Part shown: positions 8,291 through 15,929 of the stretch, in pieces | How positions within the stretch are numbered: the stretch's first letter is position 1 | Layout: each line of letters begins with the position of its first letter | NCBI GenBank assembly: GCA_964525815.1 | Contig: CAZGJQ010000017.1 | Span: forward strand, 1 to 25,742 | Direction: 5' to 3' | DNA: 25,742 nt | Source of the DNA: UBA1049 sp964525815 | GTDB lineage: Bacteria; Bacillota; Clostridia; Oscillospirales; CAG-382 | The notes under the pieces: model-generated | Told to the model about the DNA's origin: nothing | Seen by the model: the letters and a program-made list of their open reading frames with translations, nothing else | The model's database searches: none | Made by a program: the position numbers and the translations under genes

Positions 8291-10012
8291 TTATTCCTGA
8301 CCGAAATTGGTTTCTCCGTAAACGGATGCGATAAACTTTGCAACGTCGGTGTTGTCAACCTCTGTATCATCGAACATCTCGGTACCCTTACCGATTGCGT
8401 AAACCGGTACCGGAGCACTTGAATGTCCGCCTGTTGTAAACTCGAAGGAGCCGTTATCTCGTTCGGTCAGGCCTCCTGTCTCGTGATCGGCGGTTACAAT
8501 AAGAACCGTCTCCGGATTAATTACCGTAAAGACCATAGCATAAATGATGGATTCGTCAAAGCGTTTAACCGATCGAATAACCCAGTCGTGATTGTTTGCA
8601 TGTCCGGCAGGATCGATTTCGCTCTCCTCTATCATCAAAAAGAAGAAATCTCCCTCAGATAACAAAGCAAGACATTCCTTTGTGCTCTTTAAAAGATTAT
8701 TCCCGACATAACCGCCTAAATAATCTACATTAAGCTCTTCTATTTGCTCCTTAATGACAGTGGAATTGGCTCTGTCTCTGTGATGAACAAGGAATGCGCC
8801 TGGGGTTGCGCCGTGTATGTAGTCGGTCGTAATTACGCCGGTCATACCGCCCTTGCGCTCCGCAAGCTCCCGTACATTCTCCACAACATTCTCATCCTTG
8901 TCCAGTCCGAGACGGCTGTTTGCGGTCTTGTAGCCGGTGGCAAGAGCCGTTCCTGCGGCTGCGCTGTCCGTAACCCCGCCAAAAACGTTCACGGTGGTCA
9001 TGCTACCTTTGTTAGGCAGAAACGAAGCGCTGAATTGTCCCAAGCCGTCCAGCTCGGTTATTTTGACTTGATTAAAGCCCATACCGTCGCCTATCATAAG
9101 AATAACGCTTTTTGCTTCCTCAAACACAAGCTCCTTGGGCTGTAGCTCCGAGCCTATTTCCAAGTTAATATCGGCTCCCTCCGATTGGACGACAATGTGC
9201 TTGTTTATAAGCTCACCGGCACCGCCCGCAACCAAATATCCGTCGCCCGCAATTACCAGCTTTTTGTCAACCATACCGAATATGTATTCGGTCTCTCCGA
9301 GTGAAACCTCGCCTGCCTGAACGGATGCGCTACGGTTAGTGGCTCCTATCAGGATTTCATAATCGCTTTCCTCTTCGCTATCCTCAACGAGCTCAAGCCT
9401 ATAACCTACGGTCTGATAAATATGATTGATAAGGAATTCGGCTGTATAAATCTCATAAGCGGTTGCTTCTTCGGGTATTACCACCGAATACATTCCGATG
9501 CTGTTTGTACCGAGATTTAGTGCATTAATCGGATAATCATGACGATAATCGTGCGTAAAATCGCCTTTTAGCCGAAGCTTTTCCGTTTCTTCTTCCAAGT
9601 GGTTGTCAATGAAGAATAAAACTGCGTCAAGCACGCTTTCATCCGAGCCGCCCATAAATACAAGACGGCTGCCGTCAACAAAGATAGAAAACTCCTTCTC
9701 CTTGAGCGGACCGTTGTCGTTGTTTAGCGTACGGTTTGTTTTTCCTATCAAAATTTCCGGTCCGTCCGAGCTCTCCCGGTCCTCTGTGTCGGAAATAACC
9801 GAAATGTCCGCACCCGTCGCTTTATTAATAGCGTTTTTAAGCTTTATTGCCGCCGAGTTTATTGTTGTCGATGACTGCTCGGGACGAACGATTACATATT
9901 CGGTTTCTCCGTCCGTTGCAAGCTTTAAATCCGGGTTGCCGCAGGCACTGAATGATACCAGCAAGGCGAGCAACGTAAGAAGAGCCACCATGCTTTTTTT
10001 GTTTAATTTCAC
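8291..10012 (-). CDS. Secreted alkaline phosphatase lipoprotein with duplicated N-terminal module
   Basis: Predicted to remove phosphate from extracellular monoesters. The GTG at 10012 is preferred (573 residues): GAGGGGG lies six bases before it, and the promoter at 10047-10076 leaves the alternative ATG at 10060 outside the transcript. A lipoprotein signal ends at Cys24 (SFSACG). Residues about 38-139 and 174-273 look like two copies of one module, with EILIGKTNR and EILIGATNR at matching places; this resembles the non-catalytic N-terminal domains of some glycoside hydrolases. The C-terminal half is a PhoA-type phosphatase: MIGDGMG near 306-312, TDSAAAG with nucleophile Ser350, ESEIDPAGHAN, TADHETGG and TTGGHSS metal-binding segments. 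All key motifs are present. It is divergent to a solute-binding lipoprotein. Confidence 0.93.
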   Translation of the reverse strand: MKLNKKSMVALLTLLALLVSFSACGNPDLKLATDGETEYVIVRPEQSSTTINSAAIKLKNAINKATGADISVISDTEDRESSDGPEILIGKTNRTLNNDNGPLKEKEFSIFVDGSRLVFMGGSDESVLDAVLFFIDNHLEEETEKLRLKGDFTHDYRHDYPINALNLGTNSIGMYSVVIPEEATAYEIYTAEFLINHIYQTVGYRLELVEDSEEESDYEILIGATNRSASVQAGEVSLGETEYIFGMVDKKLVIAGDGYLVAGGAGELINKHIVVQSEGADINLEIGSELQPKELVFEEAKSVILMIGDGMGFNQVKITELDGLGQFSASFLPNKGSMTTVNVFGGVTDSAAAGTALATGYKTANSRLGLDKDENVVENVRELAERKGGMTGVITTDYIHGATPGAFLVHHRDRANSTVIKEQIEELNVDYLGGYVGNNLLKSTKECLALLSEGDFFFLMIEESEIDPAGHANNHDWVIRSVKRFDESIIYAMVFTVINPETVLIVTADHETGGLTERDNGSFEFTTGGHSSAPVPVYAIGKGTEMFDDTEVDNTDVAKFIASVYGETNFGQE

Positions 10013-10046
10013 AAAATTCCCCCTCTTTTCTTCTTTAATTTGTGAC

Positions 10047-10076
10047 AGTATAACACACATTGATGAAAAATGTCAA
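10047..10076 (-). promoter_or_regulatory. Promoter of the alkaline phosphatase gene
   Basis: On the minus strand TTGACA (10076-10071), an 18-base spacer, and TATACT (10052-10047) with extended TGt. Transcription would begin near 10040, leaving a leader of about 28 bases to GTG 10012. No convincing Pho-box direct repeats were recognised next to it. Confidence 0.75.
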
Positions 10077-10130
10077 CATATAACATATAAAAATGAAGCT
10101 ACATATATTTTTACTATTAAAAAGATTGGC

Positions 10131-10159
10131 TTGACATACTTTTTACCCTATGCTATAAT
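10131..10159 (+). promoter_or_regulatory. Consensus promoter of the solute-binding protein gene
   Basis: TTGACA at 10131-10136, a 17-base spacer, TATAAT at 10154-10159 and an extended TGc. This is a full consensus sigma-A promoter, about 55 bases from the divergent phosphatase promoter. The leader to ATG 10289 is about 120 bases. Confidence 0.85.
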
Positions 10160-10165
10160 TTTTTT

Positions 10166-10288
10166 ATTAACATAAGGAACAAAATAAGCTCCTTATCCCA
10201 CGGTTTTGTGCTTACCTAAGAGACCATAACGCTTGTTCTCCTTGGCGCCGCACAACTCTGTTTATTATCGAAAGGAAAGGTTATAAAC
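10166..10288 (+). other. Long 5' leader of the solute-binding protein mRNA
   Basis: About 120 bases lie between the predicted start of transcription and the gene. A short stem can form from TAAGGA near 10173 with TCCTTA near 10194, and CAC/GTG arms follow near 10200-10210. It matches no riboswitch class I can recognise and has no terminator-like T-run. A ribosome binding site GAAAGGAAAGG sits near the end. Confidence 0.35.
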
Positions 10289-11779
10289 ATGAAAAAGGCT
10301 TGCCGAACCATGCTTTTTTTGCTCTCATTAGCTATTTTATGCACTTCTGTCGCTGCCTGTACAAACGGGGGAGAGGAGTCGGAGGTCTCCACGGGAGACA
10401 CCTCCGAGACCGTATTGTTCGGCAACCTGCCGGAGGAGAAATATGACGGTGATGAAATCGTCATATTGGTTGAAGGAGATTATATGAGCCTTTATCAGTC
10501 GGTAGAGATTATGGCTCATGAGACCTCCCCGGAAATCATAAACACTGCTGTTGAGGACAGAAACGCTCTTGTCGAGGAAAGGTTTGATGTAGTAATCAAG
10601 GAGATACGCACCTCCACAGGTGCGGAAATGGCTGATAATATCCGCAACAATCATATGGGCGGAACAAATCTGTATCATATTGTGATGCCATATATACCGC
10701 AAGCAGCCTCCCTTTCCCTCGAGGGTTATTTTTACCTGCTGAATGATATGGAATACATCCATATGGAGGAGGATTACTGGGATCAGGGTGCTGTGAACGG
10801 ATTATCCATTAATCACAAGAATTATTTCTTGACCGGTGACTTCAGTATTCTCAGTCTTGCCTGTACACACGCTCTGGTGTTTAATAAGGATATGATTGAA
10901 GAGAATGACCTTGAGGATCCATATGCTCTGGTGGAGAGCGGCGAATGGACGCTGGATAAGCTTAGGGAAATGGCAAGGAAGGTAACCGCTGATTCCGACG
11001 GACAGACAGGTATGACCTATACCGATACATACGGCTTCCTTGTGAACACAAACTTTGCCACCTCTATGTTTATAGCCTCCGGAGAGGGACTGACCCAGAA
11101 GGATGCAAACGACCTTCCGTTCATTACGGTTAATTCCACCCGTGGGATTGATGTTTTTAACAAAATATATGACCTTGTAAGCGACAAGCAGGCAGCGGGA
11201 CATATCGAGAGCTTCCAAAACGATGTAGCCTCGGCGGGAAAAACCGTATGGCAGGCGGCAACCGAAGCGGTTGCAAGTAAAAGAGCCTTGTTCAGAGCAA
11301 TGTCTATTGCGGATATTCCGGAGCTGGGTGAATATGAATGTAACTTCGGTATTCTTCCCATTCCCAAGTACGACAAGTCGCAGCCTGAGTATAAGTCGCT
11401 GGTATCCACAATATACGCAACCTCTGCGGCTATCCCCACTACGAATCCCGATTATGAGCAAGCGTCAATAATATTGGATGCGATAACACAGGCGTCCACC
11501 GATACCGTGAAGGACAGCTATTATCAGGTTATGCTCAAAAAGAGGAAGGTTCAGGATGACGAATCGGAGGCAATGCTGGATTTAATCTTCGGTAACAGGG
11601 TATATGAGCTTGGTGTTGTGTTCGGATGGGGCGGAGCCAATATATATGACACAAACAGTATTTCCAGCTTTATGAACTCCATTGCCTTTAGCGATGCAAA
11701 TACCTTTGTATCGAGATATGAGTCAATAAAAGACAAAATACAGTCCGATTTGAACGATACTATAAGCGAGTTCAATTAA
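10289..11779 (+). CDS. Extracellular solute-binding lipoprotein (ABC-importer type), orphan
   Basis: This 496-residue protein has a lipoprotein signal with lipobox VAAC at Cys24, then a low-complexity acidic and Ser/Thr linker (TNGGEESEVSTGDTSE). The mature part from about 45 resembles family-1 extracellular solute-binding proteins: an early strand DEIVILVEGDY, a hinge with ALVFNKDMIEEN, the ESGEWTLDKLREMARK segment typical of carbohydrate binders, and a C-terminal W/G-rich stretch VFGWGGANIYD. AAGGAAAGG precedes the ATG. It would tether to the outer face of the membrane and deliver a ligand, perhaps a glycan or a phosphorylated compound. No permease or ATPase gene is adjacent, so its transporter must lie elsewhere. 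The ligand cannot be read from sequence. Confidence 0.9.
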   Translation: MKKACRTMLFLLSLAILCTSVAACTNGGEESEVSTGDTSETVLFGNLPEEKYDGDEIVILVEGDYMSLYQSVEIMAHETSPEIINTAVEDRNALVEERFDVVIKEIRTSTGAEMADNIRNNHMGGTNLYHIVMPYIPQAASLSLEGYFYLLNDMEYIHMEEDYWDQGAVNGLSINHKNYFLTGDFSILSLACTHALVFNKDMIEENDLEDPYALVESGEWTLDKLREMARKVTADSDGQTGMTYTDTYGFLVNTNFATSMFIASGEGLTQKDANDLPFITVNSTRGIDVFNKIYDLVSDKQAAGHIESFQNDVASAGKTVWQAATEAVASKRALFRAMSIADIPELGEYECNFGILPIPKYDKSQPEYKSLVSTIYATSAAIPTTNPDYEQASIILDAITQASTDTVKDSYYQVMLKKRKVQDDESEAMLDLIFGNRVYELGVVFGWGGANIYDTNSISSFMNSIAFSDANTFVSRYESIKDKIQSDLNDTISEFN

Positions 11780-11797
11780 ATAGCATGTTCGCTTCTA

Positions 11798-11832
11798 AGG
11801 GCGCACCGTTGTATCGGTGCGCCTTCTTTTTT
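11798..11832 (+). terminator. Terminator of the solute-binding protein gene
   Basis: AAGGCGCACCG at 11798-11808 pairs with CGGTGCGCCTT at 11815-11825 around a six-base loop, followed by CTTTTTT. It separates this gene from the zinc operon. Confidence 0.93.
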
Positions 11833-11843
11833 ATTTGAATATA

Positions 11844-11872
11844 TTGACAATAAAGGTAATATATGCTAAAAT
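11844..11872 (+). promoter_or_regulatory. Promoter of the znuACB-zur operon
   Basis: TTGACA at 11844-11849, a 17-base spacer, TAAAAT at 11867-11872 with extended TGc. Transcription would start near 11879, on the candidate Zur operator. Confidence 0.8.
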
Positions 11873-11877
11873 GCACA

Positions 11878-11892
11878 TGCGAATTATTTGCA
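11878..11892 (+). promoter_or_regulatory. Candidate Zur operator (7-1-7 palindrome)
   Basis: TGCGAATTATTTGCA is an inverted repeat of two 7-base arms around one base with a single mismatched pair (TGCGAAT / ATTTGCA). This is the spacing typical of Fur-family sites. It covers the expected transcription start of an operon that encodes Zur, so bound Zur would block initiation. Assignment is inferred from shape and place. Confidence 0.5.
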
Positions 11893-11908
11893 ATAAGGAG
11901 GCATACTT

Positions 11909-12769
11909 ATGAGAAAATTAGCAATGCTATTTGCTATTATGTTTATTGCTTTGCCGTTTTCCGGCTGTGATAAACAGAGCACACAGGATAAGGACGAGAG
12001 CAGACTTACCGTTGCGGTTACTATTTTGCCGCAGAAGGCTTTTGTACAAGCGGTCGGCGGGGATTTGGTTGACATAATCGCAATCGTGCCTGCCGGCGGC
12101 AGCCCCGAGAATTATGAGCCGACTGCAAGGCAGCTTGAGCAGTTTGCGGAGGCTGATATTTATTTTACGATAGGAGTACCCGCCGAGCAGGCAAAGATTC
12201 TTCCGGAGCTTGAAGGCACGGTTGTTGTAAGGCTGGAGGAAAAAGCGGCGGAGGTCTACGAGTATAGATTTTTTGAGGGTGACAGCAGAGACCCGCATAG
12301 CTGGCTCTCGGTAAAAAGAGCTATAATTATGGTGGAGACCATAGCGGAGGAGCTGGGCATACTTGACCCGGAGAATAAACAAGCCTATTCGGAGAATGCG
12401 GCTGAGTATGTAGGCTCCCTGAGAGAAGCAGATGAGTATGCGGAGCAGCTGTTTGCTTCCGTAGATGACGGGGTTTTCCTCGTTTATCATCCCGCTTTCG
12501 GTTATTTTGCGGACGATTACGGGTTGACAATGTATTCGCTTGAGGAAGAAGGCAAGGAAGCGTCCCCTCAGGATTTGCAGGATATGATAGACTTTGCCCG
12601 TGAAAAGGATATTAAGGTGCTGTTTACTCAGCCGGAGAGCGGAGCCACACAGCCCACCGTATTTGCGGATGAGGTAGGGGGTAGGGTAGTGACGCTGGAC
12701 CCGCTCTCCGAGGATTATATAAGCAATTTCAAGTATATTGCGGAGCAAATTGCAGAGGCAATAAAATAG
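11909..12769 (+). CDS. znuA: Zinc ABC transporter substrate-binding lipoprotein ZnuA
   Basis: Cluster A-I metal-binding lipoprotein that captures Zn2+ (or Mn2+) outside the cell and hands it to ZnuB. The 286-residue protein starts after AAGGAGG and has a short signal ending at Cys20 (FSGC). Family landmarks are VAVTILPQKAFVQAVGGD, then NYEPTARQLEQFAEADIYF. Ligands visible are His130 in RDPHSW, His194 in VYHPAFGY and Asp264 in LDPLSE. The first ligand position, normally His in a DPHxYEP motif, is Glu67 here (SPENYEP). There is no His-rich loop. Metal choice is therefore less certain than the operon context suggests, but the neighbouring znuC, znuB and zur argue for zinc. Confidence 0.93.
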   Translation: MRKLAMLFAIMFIALPFSGCDKQSTQDKDESRLTVAVTILPQKAFVQAVGGDLVDIIAIVPAGGSPENYEPTARQLEQFAEADIYFTIGVPAEQAKILPELEGTVVVRLEEKAAEVYEYRFFEGDSRDPHSWLSVKRAIIMVETIAEELGILDPENKQAYSENAAEYVGSLREADEYAEQLFASVDDGVFLVYHPAFGYFADDYGLTMYSLEEEGKEASPQDLQDMIDFAREKDIKVLFTQPESGATQPTVFADEVGGRVVTLDPLSEDYISNFKYIAEQIAEAIK

Positions 12770-13542
12770 TGGAAACAACCGAGAGCTTTGCGATAGAAAT
12801 AAATAACCTCGAGGTTGATTACGGGAGCATACCGGCGTTGAGCAAGATTTGTCTTAAGGTCAAGCCGGGGGAGTTTCTCGGCATTATCGGACCTAACGGA
12901 GGCGGTAAGTCCACTCTGCTCAAGTCCATTCTCGGTCTGCATCCGCCTTCTTCCGGTGAGGTTCTTCTGTTTGGGAAGCCGCCCAAGAAAAACAGGAGCT
13001 TAGCCGGATATGTACCTCAGGTTTCTTCGGTGGACAGGGGGTTCCCGATTACATTGTTCGAGGTTATTTTATCGGGGCGCTTGAAGCCGTCTCCCGTACC
13101 GTTTTTCAGGTACTCCGCCGAGGATATTGAAGCAGTCAGAGATATAATTGACAGAATAGGGCTGTCCGGTTTGTCCGACCGAAGGGTGTCGGAGCTCTCG
13201 GGCGGACAGTTTCAGAAAATGCTTATTGCTCGTGCTTTGGTGACCGAGCCTAAGCTGCTGCTGCTGGACGAGCCTACGGCCAATGTGGATGCGGCATCCG
13301 GAGACCAGATTTTTTCTCTGCTGGAGGAGCTGAATAAACGCATCACAATATTGTTGGTAACCCATGATTTAATGGCCATATCCTCCAGGATCAGCAGTTT
13401 AGCCTGCTTAAACAGAACCTTGATTTATCACGGTGAGCCCGAGCTTAACAGCAACATTGTCAGCAGCCTTTACGGTTGTCCGGTGGATTTAATCGCTCAC
13501 GGAGTTCCTCACAGGGTGTTAAAGGAGCATGACCACAAATAG
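12769..13542 (+). CDS. znuC: Zinc ABC transporter ATP-binding protein ZnuC
   Basis: ATPase subunit that powers metal uptake through ZnuB. The 257-residue protein has Walker A GPNGGGKST near 43-51, the signature LSGGQFQKM near 143-151, Walker B LLLLDEPTANVD near 162-173 and the H-loop THD near 196-198. Length matches the family. Its GTG start shares one base with the znuA stop (TAGTG), and AGAGG upstream is a weak ribosome binding site, so translation is probably coupled to znuA. Confidence 0.96.
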   Translation: METTESFAIEINNLEVDYGSIPALSKICLKVKPGEFLGIIGPNGGGKSTLLKSILGLHPPSSGEVLLFGKPPKKNRSLAGYVPQVSSVDRGFPITLFEVILSGRLKPSPVPFFRYSAEDIEAVRDIIDRIGLSGLSDRRVSELSGGQFQKMLIARALVTEPKLLLLDEPTANVDAASGDQIFSLLEELNKRITILLVTHDLMAISSRISSLACLNRTLIYHGEPELNSNIVSSLYGCPVDLIAHGVPHRVLKEHDHK

Positions 13543-13565
13543 TCAATAGAAGGGATAAGTAAATA

Positions 13566-14405
13566 ATGCTGAACGCAATACAAAACTATCAGTTTATGCA
13601 GAATGCGTTGATTGCCTGCGTATTTTCCAGCGTTGTCTGCGGCATTATCGGAGTAATAATAATAGAAAAAAAGCTGGTCATGATGAGCGGTGGTATTGCG
13701 CACATCTCTTTCGGCGGAGTGGGCTTGGGCTATCTTTTGGGATTTGAACCTGTGATCGGCGCATTTGTGTTCTCGGTTTTGTCCGCACTCGGAATCGGGT
13801 TCACAAAAAGAAGGCAGGCTGTCCGCTCCGATGTTATAATAGGACTGCTGTGGTCCTTTGGTATGGCATGCGGTATTTTCTTCATAGGAATGAAGAAGGG
13901 TTACGCACTCGATATAAGCTCATACCTGTTCGGCAATATCCTATCGGTTACCAAAACGGATATCAGGTTGATTATTGTTCTCGGAGCTGTGGTGATTGCG
14001 GTGATTGCGGCGTTTTTCGCCTATTGGAAGTCATTTCTATTCGACGAGGAGTATGCAGGTGCATCCGGAGTAAACACAGCTCTTTTCGATTATCTTTTGC
14101 TTATCCTTGTCGCATTGTCTGTTGTGATATTAATAAGGGTTGCGGGTATTATATTGCTGCTGTCCCTGCTCACCGCTCCTGCAGCTACCGCATCCTTGTT
14201 TACGGCAAGGCTGAAAACCCGAATTATTTTTTCGATTTTACTCGGAGTGCTCTATTCGGTTACGGGGCTGTGGATTTCATATAATTATAATATAGCCTCC
14301 GGTGCGACGATAGTAACCGTTTCGGTAATTGCGTTTTTCTCGGTTTTTGCGGCAGTATCCGTCATAAAGAGCAAAAAAAGGGTAAGTAAGGAGGCACAGG
14401 CTTGA
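13566..14405 (+). CDS. znuB: Zinc ABC transporter permease ZnuB (ABC-3 family)
   Basis: Inner membrane channel for the imported metal. The 279-residue protein is hydrophobic along its whole length with about eight membrane segments. It shows the family's conserved cytoplasmic piece KKLVMMSGGIAHISFGGVGL near 35-54, and a late LIRVAGIILLLSLLTAPAAT helix. AAGGGATAAG lies upstream of the ATG, 23 bases after znuC. The C-terminus ends in a short basic tail (KSKKRVSKEAQA). Confidence 0.95.
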   Translation: MLNAIQNYQFMQNALIACVFSSVVCGIIGVIIIEKKLVMMSGGIAHISFGGVGLGYLLGFEPVIGAFVFSVLSALGIGFTKRRQAVRSDVIIGLLWSFGMACGIFFIGMKKGYALDISSYLFGNILSVTKTDIRLIIVLGAVVIAVIAAFFAYWKSFLFDEEYAGASGVNTALFDYLLLILVALSVVILIRVAGIILLLSLLTAPAATASLFTARLKTRIIFSILLGVLYSVTGLWISYNYNIASGATIVTVSVIAFFSVFAAVSVIKSKKRVSKEAQA

Positions 14406-14451
14406 TGAATAAATCCTCAAGACCTCACTACTGAAAGGAAAAGTCATAAAT

Positions 14452-14880
14452 ATGAGTGATACGGACGTTTTGATAAAAAGAAGCGGACTGCGTAATACAA
14501 AGCAGCGAAAAGCAATACTTGATATAATCCGCATAAGCGAGCTGCCCGTTACAGCGGAGGATGTTTATCTTGAGCTGAAGAAGCAGCACATTCCCGTAAA
14601 CCTTTCAACCGTGTACCGCACGATGGAAACCATGTCCGAGTGCATGCTTATAAAAAAACTGCGGTTTTTGGGCGAAGAGAAGACGTTTTTTGAATACTTT
14701 AAGGCAATGCACAGACATTATCTTGTTTGTTTGCGCTGTAAAAAAATACTACCCATCTCCGGCTGTCCTCTAAAGAGCTATGAAAAGACCTTAGAAGAAA
14801 AAACCGATTACAGCATATCCGGCCACAGGCTGGATATATACGGATATTGCCCGCAATGTAAGGAAACGGATAATATATAA
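14452..14880 (+). CDS. zur: Zinc uptake regulator Zur (Fur family)
   Basis: Zinc-responsive repressor. The 142-residue protein has an N-terminal winged helix with recognition segment NLSTVYRTMETMSE at about 50-63, and a dimerisation domain with two CxxC pairs, C93/C96 and C133/C136, for structural zinc. The stretch ISGCPLKSYEK with Cys105, and SGHRLDIYGYCPQC near 123-136, follows Bacillus Zur more closely than Fur or PerR. H87 and H89 supply further sensor ligands. AAAGGAAAA precedes the ATG, 46 bases after znuB. Placement at the end of znuACB, plus the palindrome at the operon start, points to negative autoregulation. Confidence 0.92.
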   Translation: MSDTDVLIKRSGLRNTKQRKAILDIIRISELPVTAEDVYLELKKQHIPVNLSTVYRTMETMSECMLIKKLRFLGEEKTFFEYFKAMHRHYLVCLRCKKILPISGCPLKSYEKTLEEKTDYSISGHRLDIYGYCPQCKETDNI

Positions 14881-14886
14881 GCCAAG

Positions 14887-14912
14887 AAACGCTCCCGACA
14901 AGGGAGCGTTTT
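14887..14912. terminator. Terminator between zur and the acid-rich surface gene
   Basis: AAACGCTCCC at 14887-14896 pairs with GGGAGCGTTT at 14902-14911 around a five-base loop. The plus-strand tail is TTTTAT-like and the minus-strand tail is weaker. It lies between convergent genes. Confidence 0.8.
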
Positions 14913-14957
14913 ATGGTTTATACTAATCACAAGAAGCAGTATTATTGAATACAGTCC

Positions 14958-15914
14958 TTATTTTTTCTTCCTGATAAACAGATAAGCGATAGCGCCGATA
15001 ACAATCAATGCGCCTGCAATAATCAATATATAGATTATCGGCTTGGTTCCGTCACTTTCATCCGTTTCCGACTGTGCGTCCGCACTTTTAGCACCTTCAT
15101 CTTCTGATTCGGTATCTGATTCATCCGCTTCCTCCGAGTTATCCTCGTCCTCCTCGGATTCATCCTCCGACTCGTCCTCGTCCTCTTCGCTTTCGTCCTG
15201 CTCGGATTCGTCCTCATCCTCGCTCTCGGCTTCGGATTCGTCGGTGTTGAGGGTAGGTCTTACCGAGCCCAACCCTTCGATTTGATCGGTGCTGCTTACA
15301 TAAAACGCATAAAAGGTTATGGAAGCACCCACGGTTCCGCTGAGATTGCTCTCCAAATCGCAGAAACGGTGTATATTGTCATCAAAAATCTTTTTGCTGT
15401 CCGAAGTAACATATGTTCCCCAGTCCCAGATGCCGTAGCCGTCTCCCTTTGCCTTGCTGTACTGTGCATAATCGGTTCCCTCCATGCTTACAAGGTAAAG
15501 GTCGGCAAGCGTGCTGTTTGGAGCCTTATCCTTACGGGTATAGTGTGCTATGGTACCGCTTAAGGCAACCCCGTCCGCGGAGCCGTAATCGTAAACCACA
15601 TATGCGGGCTCGGAAAGGTCAATAGGCATATCGTTATAGATTGAGCCGCCGCTTGCGCCTTCTTTATAGAAGTTCTCGGCAAAAACCATTTTAAACGAAG
15701 CGTTGGGGCTGGTAAGCGTAAAGGTTACGGAGCCGTCCTCGTTCTCAACCATTGTGCAGCCTTGGAGAGTAAGGTTTCCCTTTGATACATCCTTGCTGGG
15801 AAGCAGGTCGGCTATCATATTTTCCTCTGCCGATACGGGGAGGAGTATTAAGCCGAACAGCATTGCCGTTACCGTTAGCAGGGCAAGGCTCTTTGTAAGC
15901 TTGAATTTTTTCAT
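14958..15914 (-). CDS. Secreted, membrane-anchored protein with acidic Asp/Glu/Ser stalk
   Basis: I do not recognise a family. The 318-residue protein has a signal peptide (1-29, cleavage after VSA), a globular domain (about 30-220) rich in beta-type sequence and aromatic residues (YGIWDWGTYVTSDSKK), then an extremely acidic low-complexity stretch (about 226-288) built from short Glu/Ser/Asp repeats. A C-terminal membrane helix follows (about 291-314) and the tail is RKKK. There is no LPXTG motif, so it is a type I membrane protein displayed outside. AGAGGAAAA precedes the ATG. The gene starts only 15 bases after the nadC stop with no terminator between, so it is probably read from the nad operon. 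A ligand-binding or wall-spanning role is possible but unproven. Confidence 0.85.
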   Translation of the reverse strand: MKKFKLTKSLALLTVTAMLFGLILLPVSAEENMIADLLPSKDVSKGNLTLQGCTMVENEDGSVTFTLTSPNASFKMVFAENFYKEGASGGSIYNDMPIDLSEPAYVVYDYGSADGVALSGTIAHYTRKDKAPNSTLADLYLVSMEGTDYAQYSKAKGDGYGIWDWGTYVTSDSKKIFDDNIHRFCDLESNLSGTVGASITFYAFYVSSTDQIEGLGSVRPTLNTDESEAESEDEDESEQDESEEDEDESEDESEEDEDNSEEADESDTESEDEGAKSADAQSETDESDGTKPIIYILIIAGALIVIGAIAYLFIRKKK

Positions 15915-15929
15915 TTTTCCTCTTTTCCT

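Noticed and set aside
10077..10130. Pho box for the phosphatase promoter
   Set aside because: No spaced TTAACA-like repeats were recognised; the region is simply AT-rich.
9987..10321. 15-base direct repeat ACCATGCTTTTTTTG at 9987-10001 and 10307-10321
   Set aside because: One copy is antisense and the other sense within two signal-peptide regions; the T-run makes chance likely and no transposon ends or target duplication were seen.
10802..11461. Open frame of 219 codons opposite the solute-binding gene
   Set aside because: No motif or start signal; the plus-strand gene is well supported.
11927..12778. Long open frame antisense to znuA (283 codons)
   Set aside because: znuA has a clear family, lipobox, ribosome binding site and promoter; the antisense frame has no recognisable motif and a composition typical of a shadow.
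15043..15285. Serine-rich plus-strand frame
   Set aside because: It is the reverse reading of the Glu/Asp/Ser stalk and has no independent support.
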